Position numbers and translations under genes: made by a program
Part shown: positions 14,905 through 23,845 of the stretch, one piece after another
Position numbering within the stretch: position 1 is the first letter of the stretch
How the letters are laid out: every line of letters starts with the position of its first letter
The notes under the pieces: generated by a model
What the model was told of the DNA's origin: nothing
The model's database searches: none
Seen by the model: only the letters and a program-made list of their open reading frames with translations
DNA from: Actinomycetota bacterium
GTDB taxonomy: Bacteria; Actinomycetota; Acidimicrobiia; Acidimicrobiales; JAMDDE01
Assembly (NCBI GenBank): GCA_023489235.1
Contig: JAMDDE010000063.1
Coordinates: forward strand, 1 to 39,231
Direction: 5' to 3'
DNA length: 39,231 nt

Positions 14905-17331
14905 GTGGGAACAGTGGCTAATAGGTTGGTTGGGACATCTGAGTTACGCGTAGAAGATGCAGCTCTTCTGAGTGGACACGGTCGCTTCTTGGGTGATACG
15001 AATCCGTTTCCGGATGCTCTCGAAGCTGCCATCGTTCGTAGCCCTTACCCGCATGCAAGGATAACTGGCTTTGACGCCAGCGAAGCCCTCGAGATGGATG
15101 GGGTGGTCGCAGTGATCGGCCCAGAAGAAGTTCGATCGGATCTCAAGCCGTTTCCTCTCTCCATGCGCACCTCACTGGAGTACTTTCCTGCAGCAGTGGA
15201 CAGAGTCCGCTACGTTGGTGAACCAGTGGCAGTGGTCGTGGCCTCCAGTCGTGCATTGGCCGAGGACGCCGCCGAGATGGTAACGGTCTTATATGATCCT
15301 CTCCCTCCGGTGACGAACGTGGACTCTGCTATGGCAGAAGGTGCCACCCTTCTTCATCCAGGGGTTAGCAGCAACGTGGTCTCCGACCGCAGTTTCAGTT
15401 TTGGCGACCCTGACGATGCTTTTGCTCACGCAGACAAAGTTGTGAGAGGTTCCTACCGCTTCCCGCGTTACTCTTCAACCCCTATGGAATGCTATGTGGT
15501 TATAGCCAACTGGCAAGAGCACTCGGATGGCCCCCTGGTAAGTATCCATGCCAACTTCCATGGACCCTTCACCATGGTGCCAGTGGTAGCAGGTGGACTA
15601 GATCTTCCCTTGGATCGACTACGTATAGTGGTTCCTGCCGATATCGGAGGCAGCTTCGGTATCAAATCAGGAGTGTACCCGTACATGGCATTGATAGCCC
15701 TTGCCTCCAAGTACGCTCACAAGCCCGTTAGGTGGATAGAGGATCGCATCGAACATCTCCTGGCATCATCTGCTGGCAATGACAGAGTCATGCATTTCGA
15801 GGCTGCAGTCAAGGATGATGCCACTATTACGGCTCTACGTGTAGACCTGATTGACAATGTCGGGGCATACATGCGTCCACCTGAACCAGCCACGCTCTAT
15901 CGTTGCTTCGGCAATATAACCGGTCCCTACCGTATCGACTCCTTATCCATCAGAGCACGTGCAGTAGTCACCAACCAATGCCCCACTGGTCTCAATCGCG
16001 GCTTCGGTGGTCAACAACTGTACTTTGGCTTGGAAAGAACCGTAGACAAGGTGGCAGTGGCTTGTGGCATTGATCCAGTAGAGGTGCGCCGTCGCAATTT
16101 GTTGACCTCCGAGTCTTTCCCCTATTCGACCCCTACTGGTGGAATTTATGACTCAGGTGACTACCACCGTGCTCTGGACATGCTCCTCAGCAATGGAGAG
16201 TACGAGAAACTTCGACAACAACAAAGGGACAAAAGAGAGATGGGTCGTCTCTACGGAATTGGTCTCGCAACGATAGTTGACCCATCGGCTACCAATATCG
16301 GTTATGTGAGCTTGGCGACTCCTGCAGAGGAACGTCGGAAAGGCAGGGACAAGTCCGGCTCCACTGAGCATGTGCGCATCAGCGTGGATCCTTTGGGAAC
16401 AGTGACTGTACTACTAGGCAGCGTTCCCCAAGGACAAGGTCATGCCACTGTAGCCCGTCAGGTAGTAGCCGACAGATTGGGCCTGCCTTTGTCCATGGTC
16501 AAAGCAATCGTGGAGATGGATACAGCAACTACTCCCTGGACGGTAACAACTGGCAGCTACTCCTCTCGTTTTGCCCCCTTGGTAACCTCTGCTCTGGTAG
16601 CAGCTGCTGATACGATTGCCACCAGAGTGAAGGCTGCTGCCTCTGTGATCATGGACGTGGATCCAGCCGAACTAGAACTGGCAGACGGCTTGGTAAGATC
16701 TACGCTTGATCCTTCTAGGGCAGTACTTTTCAGGCATGCAGCAGGGATGATCCACTGGGATCCTACTTCACTGCCTCCTGGGACAGAACCAAGTCTGTAC
16801 GTAGAAACGGCTTACTCCCCCGTACAAGCCCGTGCTGCCCAACCTACGGACACTATCGACTCGTCTTTGTGCTATGGATTCGTCGGCGACCTAGTTGCCG
16901 TAGAGATCGATCCCGATACCCTTGAGGTTCGAATAGACCGTGCTGCTAGCGTTCATGACTCGGGAACCATCTTGAACCCTGCTCTCTATGAAGGACAGAT
17001 ACGTGGTGCAGTAACTCATGGAGTTGGCGGAGCACTATACGAAGAGTTCGTATACGATGATGAGGGCCAGCCACGTTCATCTACATTCATGGACTATCTA
17101 TGCCCAACCGCAGCAGAGATGGACTTTCCTTTCAACAGCTATCACCTCGCAACGCCATCACCATTCACCGCCCTAGGGGCCAAGGGGGTTGGAGAAGGGT
17201 CCAGCATGAGCTTCCCAGTGGCTTTGGCCAATGCCATAACCGATGCGCTAACCCCATTCGAAGTGGAGATAGACCGACTGCCCGTTCATGGGGGAGTAAT
17301 CCATGACCTGCTCAACGAACAGACAAAGTGA
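14905..17331 (+). CDS. Molybdenum hydroxylase large subunit (xanthine dehydrogenase/CoxL family)
   Basis: The 808-residue protein is the Mo-cofactor-binding subunit of the xanthine/aldehyde/CO dehydrogenase family. The N-terminal a/b-hammerhead domain (about 15-130) begins LVGTSELRVEDAALLSGHGRF. DIGGSFGIKSGVYPY, LNRGFGGQQLYFGLER and QGQGHATV line the cofactor, and GAKGVGEGSSMS contains the catalytic Glu. The active-site loop is NRGFGG, not the AYRCSFR of true form I CO dehydrogenase, so it probably hydroxylates an aldehyde, aromatic or heterocyclic compound. The FAD and [2Fe-2S] subunits normally present are not next to it; they must lie elsewhere. GTG 14905 follows the ligase stop by one base; GTG 14914 is an alternative start. 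Confidence 0.9.
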   Translation: MGTVANRLVGTSELRVEDAALLSGHGRFLGDTNPFPDALEAAIVRSPYPHARITGFDASEALEMDGVVAVIGPEEVRSDLKPFPLSMRTSLEYFPAAVDRVRYVGEPVAVVVASSRALAEDAAEMVTVLYDPLPPVTNVDSAMAEGATLLHPGVSSNVVSDRSFSFGDPDDAFAHADKVVRGSYRFPRYSSTPMECYVVIANWQEHSDGPLVSIHANFHGPFTMVPVVAGGLDLPLDRLRIVVPADIGGSFGIKSGVYPYMALIALASKYAHKPVRWIEDRIEHLLASSAGNDRVMHFEAAVKDDATITALRVDLIDNVGAYMRPPEPATLYRCFGNITGPYRIDSLSIRARAVVTNQCPTGLNRGFGGQQLYFGLERTVDKVAVACGIDPVEVRRRNLLTSESFPYSTPTGGIYDSGDYHRALDMLLSNGEYEKLRQQQRDKREMGRLYGIGLATIVDPSATNIGYVSLATPAEERRKGRDKSGSTEHVRISVDPLGTVTVLLGSVPQGQGHATVARQVVADRLGLPLSMVKAIVEMDTATTPWTVTTGSYSSRFAPLVTSALVAAADTIATRVKAAASVIMDVDPAELELADGLVRSTLDPSRAVLFRHAAGMIHWDPTSLPPGTEPSLYVETAYSPVQARAAQPTDTIDSSLCYGFVGDLVAVEIDPDTLEVRIDRAASVHDSGTILNPALYEGQIRGAVTHGVGGALYEEFVYDDEGQPRSSTFMDYLCPTAAEMDFPFNSYHLATPSPFTALGAKGVGEGSSMSFPVALANAITDALTPFEVEIDRLPVHGGVIHDLLNEQTK

Positions 17332-17411
17332 GCAAACGCATGGGGAGTGACACTCTCTCCACCTCACGGTAGATGGAGCTCATCTGGACCGGTCAGGTCC
17401 TCTCCAGCCTT

Positions 17412-17430
17412 GGATCAAGGTACTTGATCC
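17412..17430 (+). promoter_or_regulatory. 19-base inverted repeat before the enolase-superfamily gene
   Basis: GGATCAAG (17412-17419) and CTTGATCC (17423-17430) are perfect reverse complements around GTA, 56 bases before ATG 17487. It is typical of a dimeric regulator site. Downstream, TTGGCT (17451-17456) and TAACCT eighteen bases later could be a promoter giving a very short or absent leader. Confidence 0.5.
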
Positions 17431-17486
17431 CTCGGCTCTCGATAGATTACTTGGCTGTCGGTTGTTCAAAAGTCTAACCTACATTA

Positions 17487-18620
17487 ATGCGCATAGAACG
17501 AGTAGAGGTATGGGCATGCCACTACCCATTGACCAATGTGTTTTGGCCGTCTTGGACCCCTTCCATTCCAACCAATAGTTGCTCTGCCACAATCTTTCGC
17601 TTGATCACCGAGGAGGGCATAGAGGGTGTCTCCGGCGGCTTGCTCGTCGCCGATGAAGTAGCCGGAGTGGCTGACTTGCTCAAGGCTTACTTGGTAGGTA
17701 GAGATCCTACCAACGTTGAAGCTTTGACAAGGGTATTGCGCACCTCTGCACGAGTTCTTGGTATGCGTGCTTGGCATCTGGAGCCTGCCTTGTGGGACAT
17801 TATCGGTAAAGCCGCCAACATGCCGATATGGAAGCTCTTAGGTGGAGCACAGGACAGGTTGATGGCTTATGCCTCATTCGGGGAACTGAGGAGTCCTGAG
17901 CAAAGAGCAGAGGATGCCTTGGCAGCAAGAGAGGTCGGTTTTCAAGGAATAAAGCTACGTTGCCGCTTCCCTTCCTTGAAAGAGGACATAGCAGTCGTAC
18001 AGGCAGTTCGAGAAGCCGTGGGAGATTCCTTGGCTGTCATGGTCGACGTCAACCAAGGATGGCGAGTGGATCTATTCGATGAAGTGAGGTGGGATTTCAA
18101 GCGCGCCCTGAGCTTCGCTCGGGCAATGGAGGAGTTCAATGTAGCCTGGTTGGAAGAACCACTAGACCAGCATGATTACCTCGGTTATGCTCGATTGCGT
18201 TCTGCCACCACCACCCCAATAGCCGGCGGTGAGATGCTCTCGGATATTCACGGGTTTCGTGATCACCTCCTCAACGGTGGAGTTGACATCATCCAACCCG
18301 ATGTCACTTTTTGCGGAGGAATTCTGACCTCCAGGAAGATAGCGGCTATGGCTGAAGCATTCGATGTTGGTTTCGGACCCCACACCTGGACTCACGGCCT
18401 GGGCCTAGCAGCCAACATGCAAGTGATGGGGGCATCGCCCAACTGTAAATGGGCAGAGTACCCCTATGATCCTCCCAGCTGGACGCCGGAGGCTAGAGAT
18501 TTCATGTTGAGCACGCCAATAACCATCACTGACGACGGCTACCTACACCTTTCAGAGCTACCTGGGCTTGGAGTGGAACTTGATTGGGAGAAGATACGGT
18601 CAGTAGGCCATCAGTTTTGA
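17487..18620 (+). CDS. Enolase-superfamily enzyme, mandelate racemase type
   Basis: This 377-residue protein abstracts a proton next to a carboxylate, using Mg. It has the N-terminal capping domain (about 1-120) and a TIM barrel. Metal ligands appear at D187 (VDVNQGW), E223 (WLEEPL) and E249 (GGEML). The general bases are K156 in K-L-R (156-158) on one face, and the D272/H299 dyad (GPHTWTHG) on the other, which defines the mandelate racemase subgroup. It could be a racemase or an acid-sugar dehydratase; the second residue of the K-x-K motif is Arg, and this affects substrate choice. No ribosome site precedes ATG 17487, so the message may be leaderless. It probably shares a catabolic role with the ligase and hydroxylase upstream. 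Confidence 0.9.
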   Translation: MRIERVEVWACHYPLTNVFWPSWTPSIPTNSCSATIFRLITEEGIEGVSGGLLVADEVAGVADLLKAYLVGRDPTNVEALTRVLRTSARVLGMRAWHLEPALWDIIGKAANMPIWKLLGGAQDRLMAYASFGELRSPEQRAEDALAAREVGFQGIKLRCRFPSLKEDIAVVQAVREAVGDSLAVMVDVNQGWRVDLFDEVRWDFKRALSFARAMEEFNVAWLEEPLDQHDYLGYARLRSATTTPIAGGEMLSDIHGFRDHLLNGGVDIIQPDVTFCGGILTSRKIAAMAEAFDVGFGPHTWTHGLGLAANMQVMGASPNCKWAEYPYDPPSWTPEARDFMLSTPITITDDGYLHLSELPGLGVELDWEKIRSVGHQF

Positions 18621-18811
18621 TGTCGCATGACAACTAATCGAACCCATCTCTGCTACGTATACCTCAGGTATGTCCCCGAGGAGCCATGCCGTGAGCTTCC
18701 TGGTCACCAATCGAACCTCTCTACCAGGTAGCTTAACCCACCTTTATTATCTTCTTTCATTCGAGCTATGGTCAATAGTAGGTAGAACTTTGACGAAAAA
18801 GGAGGTCAGAG

Positions 18812-19819
18812 ATGAGTCCCGGAGCGCAATCCTCTTCTCGACAACCAGTACATGTGGCGGTAAGCGGTGCGGCTGGTCAAATTGGCTATGCATTGGTCTT
18901 TCGTATCGCTTCGGGTCAAATGTTAGGCGAGGATCAGCCATTGGTCCTGCATTTACTGGAGATAGAGCCAGCAATGAAAACCTTGGAGGGAGTGGTGATG
19001 GAGCTGGATGACTGTGCCTTCCCCCTTCTCAGAGATGTCATCGCCACCTCGGATCTCAAAACGGCCTTCGATGGCGTGTCCTGGGCACTGCTAGTTGGTT
19101 CGGTCCCCAGGAAGGCAGGAATGGAACGAAAGGATTTGCTTGGCGTCAACGGAGGCATATTCAAGCCTCAAGGACAAGCCATAGCAGCGCATGCAGCCTC
19201 GGACATCAGAGTGTTGGTAGTGGGCAATCCATGCAACACAAATTGCTTGATTGCTCGCAGCAATGCTCCAGAGGTCCCTGCAGAGCGTTGGTTCTCCATG
19301 ATGAGGCTGGATCAGAATAGAGCTCAAACCCAGTTGGCCCGTAAAGCAGGGGTCCATGTAACGTCAGTGACCAACGTGGCGGTATGGGGCAACCACTCTT
19401 CCACCCAGTTCCCCGACTTTGCCCATGCTCTCATAGACGGTAAGCCTGCTCCCGAAGTCATAGGGGATCAAGAATGGTTAGAGGGCGAGTTCGTAAAGAC
19501 AATCCAACAGCGTGGCGCTGCTGTGATCCAGGCTAGAGGAGCATCTTCGGCAGCATCTGCAGCAAGTGCCATTATCGATACCGTGGTGAGCATCAGAACT
19601 CCAACCCCCGAAGGAGATTGGTTCTCCGCCTCGGTGCCCAGCGTCGGTCTTTATGATGTACCGGAAGGAATTCAGTTCGGCTATCCGTTGAGGTCTGATG
19701 GCAACAACTGGGAGGTGGTAGAGGGGTTGGAGCACAGCGAATATGCAAAAGCCGCCATCAAGAAGACAGCCGACGAACTGCTTGAAGAACGTTCTGCCAT
19801 TTTGGACTTGTTAAAATAA
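18812..19819 (+). CDS. mdh: Malate dehydrogenase (NAD)
   Basis: The 335-residue enzyme converts malate and oxaloacetate in the TCA cycle. The N-terminal nucleotide-binding fold shows [10 protein letters not shown] (about 20-29). [12 protein letters not shown] carries the substrate-specific arginines, [12 protein letters not shown] the cofactor-facing strand, [12 protein letters not shown] the third substrate Arg, and [12 protein letters not shown] the catalytic His. Length and motifs match the group of cytosolic-type MDH common in actinobacteria. The ATG follows AAAAAGGAGG, one of the best ribosome sites in the window. It is transcribed alone; a strong terminator-like stem follows ten bases after the stop. 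The usual D-H in M-x-R-L-D-H-N-R is D-Q here, a minor difference. Confidence 0.96.
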   Translation: MSPGAQSSSRQPVHVAVSGAAGQIGYALVFRIASGQMLGEDQPLVLHLLEIEPAMKTLEGVVMELDDCAFPLLRDVIATSDLKTAFDGVSWALLVGSVPRKAGMERKDLLGVNGGIFKPQGQAIAAHAASDIRVLVVGNPCNTNCLIARSNAPEVPAERWFSMMRLDQNRAQTQLARKAGVHVTSVTNVAVWGNHSSTQFPDFAHALIDGKPAPEVIGDQEWLEGEFVKTIQQRGAAVIQARGASSAASAASAIIDTVVSIRTPTPEGDWFSASVPSVGLYDVPEGIQFGYPLRSDGNNWEVVEGLEHSEYAKAAIKKTADELLEERSAILDLLK

Positions 19820-19829
19820 GCTCTCTTAC

Positions 19830-19865
19830 ATCCCGACTGACCGCTACTCTGCGGCCAGTCGGGAT
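19830..19865 (+). terminator. Terminator-like hairpin after mdh
   Basis: ATCCCGACTG (19830-19839) pairs exactly with CAGTCGGGAT (19856-19865), and CCG/CGG extends the stem inward after one mismatch. The pyrimidine stretch TCCTTCC follows. It is placed 10 bases after the mdh stop, a fitting site for intrinsic termination, though the T-run is imperfect. Confidence 0.7.
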
Positions 19866-19969
19866 TCCTTCCGGGCATCGTACCTGTAAGTCCACCAATG
19901 CGTCGACACCTGTAGAGGATGTAAGGTAGTCTCGGTCCAAGTAAGGCTCCCTCTTGTTTGGAACTGAAA

Positions 19970-19998
19970 GCGCTGCAGTTGAGGTATGACTGCAGCGC
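19970..19998 (-). terminator. Terminator-like hairpin for the small minus-strand gene
   Basis: GCGCTGCAGT (19970-19979) and ACTGCAGCGC (19989-19998) form a perfect ten-base stem with a nine-base loop. Read on the minus strand it is followed by TTTCAGTTCC and lies 56 bases past the stop of the gene at 20055-20273. Confidence 0.6.
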
Positions 19999-20054
19999 AA
20001 GAGAGTAACCTACCTGCACCTATATTTTGAGATCAAAAATTGGAGCTCAAAAAA

Positions 20055-20273
20055 TTAAGCGGTGAACACTTGAGGCGTTTCCATACCAATTCGATCAAGA
20101 TAGGCTAACTTCCTGCTCAAAGCCATGTACCAAGCCGCAAGATCCTTTTCGAAGTGGTTCCGGTCACCATCCTCATATGCATGCTCCAGCTCGTCAAAGG
20201 CAGCATCCTCAGCATCCAACAGCTCCCTGTATTGACGAAGTACATGATCATCGAAGACAGAATGAAGCGACAC
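20055..20273 (-). CDS. Small acidic helical protein, function unknown
   Basis: The 72-residue product is rich in Asp and Glu and is probably all helical (RQYRELLDAEDAAFDELEHAYEDGDRNHFEKDLAAWYMALSRKL shows regular hydrophobic spacing; shown here only as segments 13-29 and 30-57). No Cys, no membrane span and no known motif is visible. GTG 20273 follows GGAAGGGGGA by six bases, which strongly supports that start and supports it being a gene. A stem-loop terminator lies downstream. It lies between mdh and the transporter on the opposite strand to mdh, and nothing nearby tells its function. Confidence 0.6.
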   Translation of the reverse strand: MSLHSVFDDHVLRQYRELLDAEDAAFDELEHAYEDGDRNHFEKDLAAWYMALSRKLAYLDRIGMETPQVFTA

Positions 20274-20502
20274 GCCTATCCCCCTTCCAGTTGGGAACGG
20301 TAGTTACACTGATTCTCATCATAACCTGTAGACGAAAAGTTGACCATACCCAACCTCAAACCGTCCCTAGATTGCAAAGAAGAACAACTAACCATATGCA
20401 CCTGTCCATGGCTTGTGTCCCAAAAAAAGATGCCATATCCAACCATTGACAAGGCATAAGCCAGAGATTAGCCAGTACTTCGTAGTCGGAGAATGGATAT
20501 AA

Positions 20503-22206
20503 CTAGCTGGTTTCCTGTTCCAGCGAGCGCTCCTTGGCGATCTTGGCCAACTCTTCTTGGACATAGCGATTGTGCTCCTCTTCGTCCCTTCTTGCCCTGG
20601 CGGGGCTCCATCTACCTTTCATCAAGAAGGTAAGAGGAATGAACACAATGATTCCAATAAAAGCTACCCACAGCCAATGTTGCCATTCGATAGGAGATTT
20701 GTTAGTGGCTTGTTGCAGGGCAAGAAGGTGCGGACCCACTTTTTGCAAGAAGGTCAGCTGAGGTTTGATGGCATTGATCGCCAACAAGTTCTTTACACCT
20801 CCTGCATCGTGGATGGCTTTGAGCAAAAGAGCCGGCGGTATTTGAGAGGGTGATTTGTAAGTAGCCAAGCGATCAAAAAGTGCCTGGTGTTGTTGGACAA
20901 TTTTGATAAGAGGTCCATATTTTTCCTCGATAGCAAGGGCTTTAGGAACATCAGGAGCATATGCTTGGTTATTGACCACCGTACTAGCTGAGGTGACTAC
21001 GAAAGGAATGGTGAACACTGTTGCTGCTGCTATCAAACGCAGCATGCCTCCCCACACGGCTAGCCCAGTAGCAACAAGGGCTGGGTTATGAGCTTCTACT
21101 GTTTCAGTGAACCCTGCCATCCAAGTGGCATAAGCCATAGCACTAAAGGCCAACCAAATAGCTAAGATCCAAGCCAAAGTGTAGTAGCCAGTATTAGCAT
21201 GAGAGGTCTGCTCTATGAGAACTACGGTCATGGCAGCTGTACCGGCAGCTCCTATGAGCATGAATGGTTTACGGACGCGTAATAAGTCTGAGGCTATGCC
21301 AAAAATTACTAGTCCTATGCAATCGGCTGCCCACCCCCAAGTGTCTATACCATTCACCTGGGGAAGGGTAAAGAAGTGCTCACCGTGGTGAAAGGCAGTG
21401 GAGAGATAGATGACGAAGAATCCGCTGGATGTATAGAAGTAAATAAGGAAGACGCAGACAGCAAAGGCAGATGCGATGACATCCAGTCGAAGTATCTGGC
21501 GCCAAGGATGTTCGGTGAGGTGTTTGACATCTATATGAGAGGCTCGTGCCTTTATAAGTGCTAGATCGGCTTCGGTAACCATTAGTTGGTCCCTCAATCT
21601 AGGAGACAACTCTTTCAAGAACCCGAGTGATATAGCCCAAAGAACCAACCCTACTATCCCGGAGATGATGAACTCTCGCTGCCAATCCATGGAGGTTGCA
21701 CCGATGGTGTGCATGGTGACCAAGCTAGCGGTCAGTACTCCTGCAACAGGTCCAAGCGTCCAGAAGCCCATCGCTGATGCTCTGCCCAGTTGAGGAGTGA
21801 AGTCGCGCACAAGAGCGGGGGTAGCTACAAGAATTGTGCCTTCGAAAAGCCCTACTGCTGCCACCTCTGCAAACAGCAGATTGGAGGAGTTGGCATTGGG
21901 AATGGCAACGCTTTGCAGGAGGCTGACGATGAGGATCCCCCATATGACTATGTTGGCCCTGCCTATCCTATCTGCTAATCCACCTACCAGCGCAGCTGCA
22001 ATACCTGCGATGTTCGATACCACGATGATGTTCACGTAGTACCTAAAGGATATGTGAAAGTGTTCTATCAGCAGCGTTGCAACGCTGGTGGGTACATAGT
22101 ATTGATACCAAAGAGATATCGAGCCGAGGACTACTATCGCTAAGAGGAAGTACCGTCTAGCAGTGGACGGATACCCATCTAGCGTACGATAGAATATCGT
22201 TCTCAA
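20503..22206 (-). CDS. Major facilitator superfamily transporter with a large loop before the last helix
   Basis: The 567-residue membrane protein has twelve hydrophobic spans. GGLADRIGRANIV after span 2 is the MFS signature loop, and GIASDLLRVRKPF repeats it in the second half. It resembles proton-linked symporters for organic or aromatic acids. An unusual feature is about 110 residues (roughly 400-510, hydrophilic with YAPDVPKALAIEEKYGPL and KSPSQIPPALL) between spans 11 and 12, and a charged C-terminus ending in a Glu/Arg/Lys-rich helix. TTG 22206 follows GGGAGGGT by five bases. The neighbouring catabolic genes suggest it may import their substrate, but this is only inference. Confidence 0.9.
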   Translation of the reverse strand: MRTIFYRTLDGYPSTARRYFLLAIVVLGSISLWYQYYVPTSVATLLIEHFHISFRYYVNIIVVSNIAGIAAALVGGLADRIGRANIVIWGILIVSLLQSVAIPNANSSNLLFAEVAAVGLFEGTILVATPALVRDFTPQLGRASAMGFWTLGPVAGVLTASLVTMHTIGATSMDWQREFIISGIVGLVLWAISLGFLKELSPRLRDQLMVTEADLALIKARASHIDVKHLTEHPWRQILRLDVIASAFAVCVFLIYFYTSSGFFVIYLSTAFHHGEHFFTLPQVNGIDTWGWAADCIGLVIFGIASDLLRVRKPFMLIGAAGTAAMTVVLIEQTSHANTGYYTLAWILAIWLAFSAMAYATWMAGFTETVEAHNPALVATGLAVWGGMLRLIAAATVFTIPFVVTSASTVVNNQAYAPDVPKALAIEEKYGPLIKIVQQHQALFDRLATYKSPSQIPPALLLKAIHDAGGVKNLLAINAIKPQLTFLQKVGPHLLALQQATNKSPIEWQHWLWVAFIGIIVFIPLTFLMKGRWSPARARRDEEEHNRYVQEELAKIAKERSLEQETS

Positions 22207-22366
22207 AGAACCCTCCCGTTCACACTCACCCCCCTAGCTGGATGAGCTCTAGTGCTCCATTGAAAGTCAGTCAGTTGGTTACTTAGACCTCTGCGCTGTT
22301 GTCACTGGTTGTCTTGATTGATACTACTACTTGCTTTGACTTGCAAGCATAGCAAGCTGTGACGTG

Positions 22367-22774
22367 CTAGTCCTCCATTTCCAACAATCTGTGGAGTACC
22401 TCGGCAATAACGATGCTCACCTTGGTTAATACTGCCAGGTTGCCTCTCAGCTTTATAAAGCCTTCCAAAAGAGCTTGATAAGGATCTATCTCTCCTTTTG
22501 CTAATGCCAAGGCAACACCATAGCTGGTCGTTATCCATAGGTCTGGGTCTTTGGCCCTACCTCTCTGAATGTCTGTCCCACCTCTATGGATCCTGATCGA
22601 GTACTCAAGGGTTGCTCCACCGCTAGGTACATCTTTGATTAGGTGTTGCACAACAACTGGTTCATGTTCCTCGAGTGACTCCCCGGAACTCTCGAATAGA
22701 TCCATCGGAAGTTCGACAGCAGATAACTTGGCCTGCATCTTCTCGAACCACTCATCACTCAAGAACAAGGCCAT
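22367..22774 (-). CDS. SCP2-like sterol/lipid-binding domain protein
   Basis: The 135-residue protein matches the sterol carrier protein 2 fold: EYSIRIHRGGTDIQRGRAKDP, ITTSYGVALALAKGEIDPYQ and LLEGFIKLRGNLAVLTK are the characteristic final strands and helix (regular motif: DxxLxxxYxxALALAxGExxPxxALxxGxIxxxGDLxxL). Such domains hold hydrophobic ligands such as acyl chains or sterol-like lipids in the cytoplasm. ATG 22774 is preceded by AAGGTGA at suitable distance. It lies between sdhB and the transporter, all on the minus strand, with gaps of about 140-160 bases, so it may be separate from both. No enzymatic residue is expected. Confidence 0.8.
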   Translation of the reverse strand: MALFLSDEWFEKMQAKLSAVELPMDLFESSGESLEEHEPVVVQHLIKDVPSGGATLEYSIRIHRGGTDIQRGRAKDPDLWITTSYGVALALAKGEIDPYQALLEGFIKLRGNLAVLTKVSIVIAEVLHRLLEMED

Positions 22775-22911
22775 TGGTTCACCTTAGTCCCCGGATCGAC
22801 ACCGTTCCATGGAATAAGATCTGATATCCTCCCATGGATATAAGCCTGAGACTTGCGGAGCAGTTCGATCAAGTTATTGCACTCTCAAGGGATGGAGAAC
22901 CTTGGAGTGAG

Positions 22912-23763
22912 TTATGCCTTCGCTTTTGCCTTCTTGGCATCTCCATGACCATCTGCCAGTTCACTCAAAGGAGTGGTTACTATGGCAGAGGCTTGAGCTT
23001 CCTCAGCAGGCAAAGGTCGCTTCCGACGAGCAATTTTTCTTATGATGAACGCCAATGGATCGTAGGTGGCATCTACAGCTCTTTCCTTCAGAGGAATGAT
23101 TGCATTATCCGTAATATGGATCTCCTCAGGACATACTTCGGTGCAGCACTTGGTAATATTGCACATCCCCAACCCCATCCGCTCCTTCAACAAGAGACGG
23201 CGGTCGTTGGTGTCCAAGGGGTGCATTTCCAACTCGGCAAAGCGAACAAAAAAGCGCGGTCCTGCGTAACGAGCCTTATTCTCTTCATGGTCTCGTATTA
23301 CATGACAAACATCTTGGCAGAGGAAGCACTCTATACACTTATGGAACTCTTGTGCTCTGTCTATATCCTCTTGGAACATACGATAGGTACCATCGGGTTG
23401 CCTAGGTGGAGGAGCAAACGGCGGTACGCGTTTGGCCACTTCGAAATTGAATCGCACATCGGTTACCAAGTCCTTCATGATTGGGAAGGTACGCATTGGT
23501 GCAATGGTTATGGGCTGATCGAGAGGTAGTTCTGCCATACGAGTCATACACATGAGTCGAGGTTTGCCGTTCACCTCGGCACTGCAGGATCCACACTTAC
23601 CCGCCTTGCAATTCCACCGTACAGCCAAATCCCCAGCCTGAGTAGCCTGTATGCGATGCACTACATCCAGTACCACCTCACCTTCCTGGGCAGGGACTCG
23701 GTACTCCTGGAAACTGCCTCCATTGGCATCACCTCGCCAGAGACGCATGATAATCTCACTCAT
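22912..23763 (-). CDS. sdhB: Succinate dehydrogenase iron-sulfur subunit
   Basis: The 283-residue subunit moves electrons from the flavin to quinone through three Fe-S clusters. WNCKAGKCGSCSAEVNGKPRL-MC is the N-terminal [2Fe-2S] group; CIECFLCQDVCHV and CNITKCCTEVCPEEI are the C-terminal [4Fe-4S] and [3Fe-4S] groups. The last 45 residues are Ala/Lys rich and probably disordered. The frame also has a TTG at 23790, but ATG 23763 follows GAGGAG (within the longer frame) at good distance, and begins MSEIIMRLWRGD like other family members; I chose that start. It is the third gene of sdhCAB. Confidence 0.94.
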   Translation of the reverse strand: MSEIIMRLWRGDANGGSFQEYRVPAQEGEVVLDVVHRIQATQAGDLAVRWNCKAGKCGSCSAEVNGKPRLMCMTRMAELPLDQPITIAPMRTFPIMKDLVTDVRFNFEVAKRVPPFAPPPRQPDGTYRMFQEDIDRAQEFHKCIECFLCQDVCHVIRDHEENKARYAGPRFFVRFAELEMHPLDTNDRRLLLKERMGLGMCNITKCCTEVCPEEIHITDNAIIPLKERAVDATYDPLAFIIRKIARRKRPLPAEEAQASAIVTTPLSELADGHGDAKKAKAKA

Positions 23764-23845
23764 GTCTAGATGACTCTCCTCTGTTCGCAACTCTCAATAG
23801 GATGACGCTTATGCACACCTAACACATCTGATCTACTTGGCGAGC

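Noticed and set aside
14905-17331. Carbon monoxide dehydrogenase large subunit (coxL)
   Set aside because: The AYRCSFR active loop of true CO dehydrogenase is absent; the general molybdenum hydroxylase call is safer.
18636-18717. AATCGAACC twice (18636 and 18709) and ATACCT-C-AGGTAT (18659-18671) before mdh
   Set aside because: Short and far from the start; could be chance, so not listed as regulatory sites.
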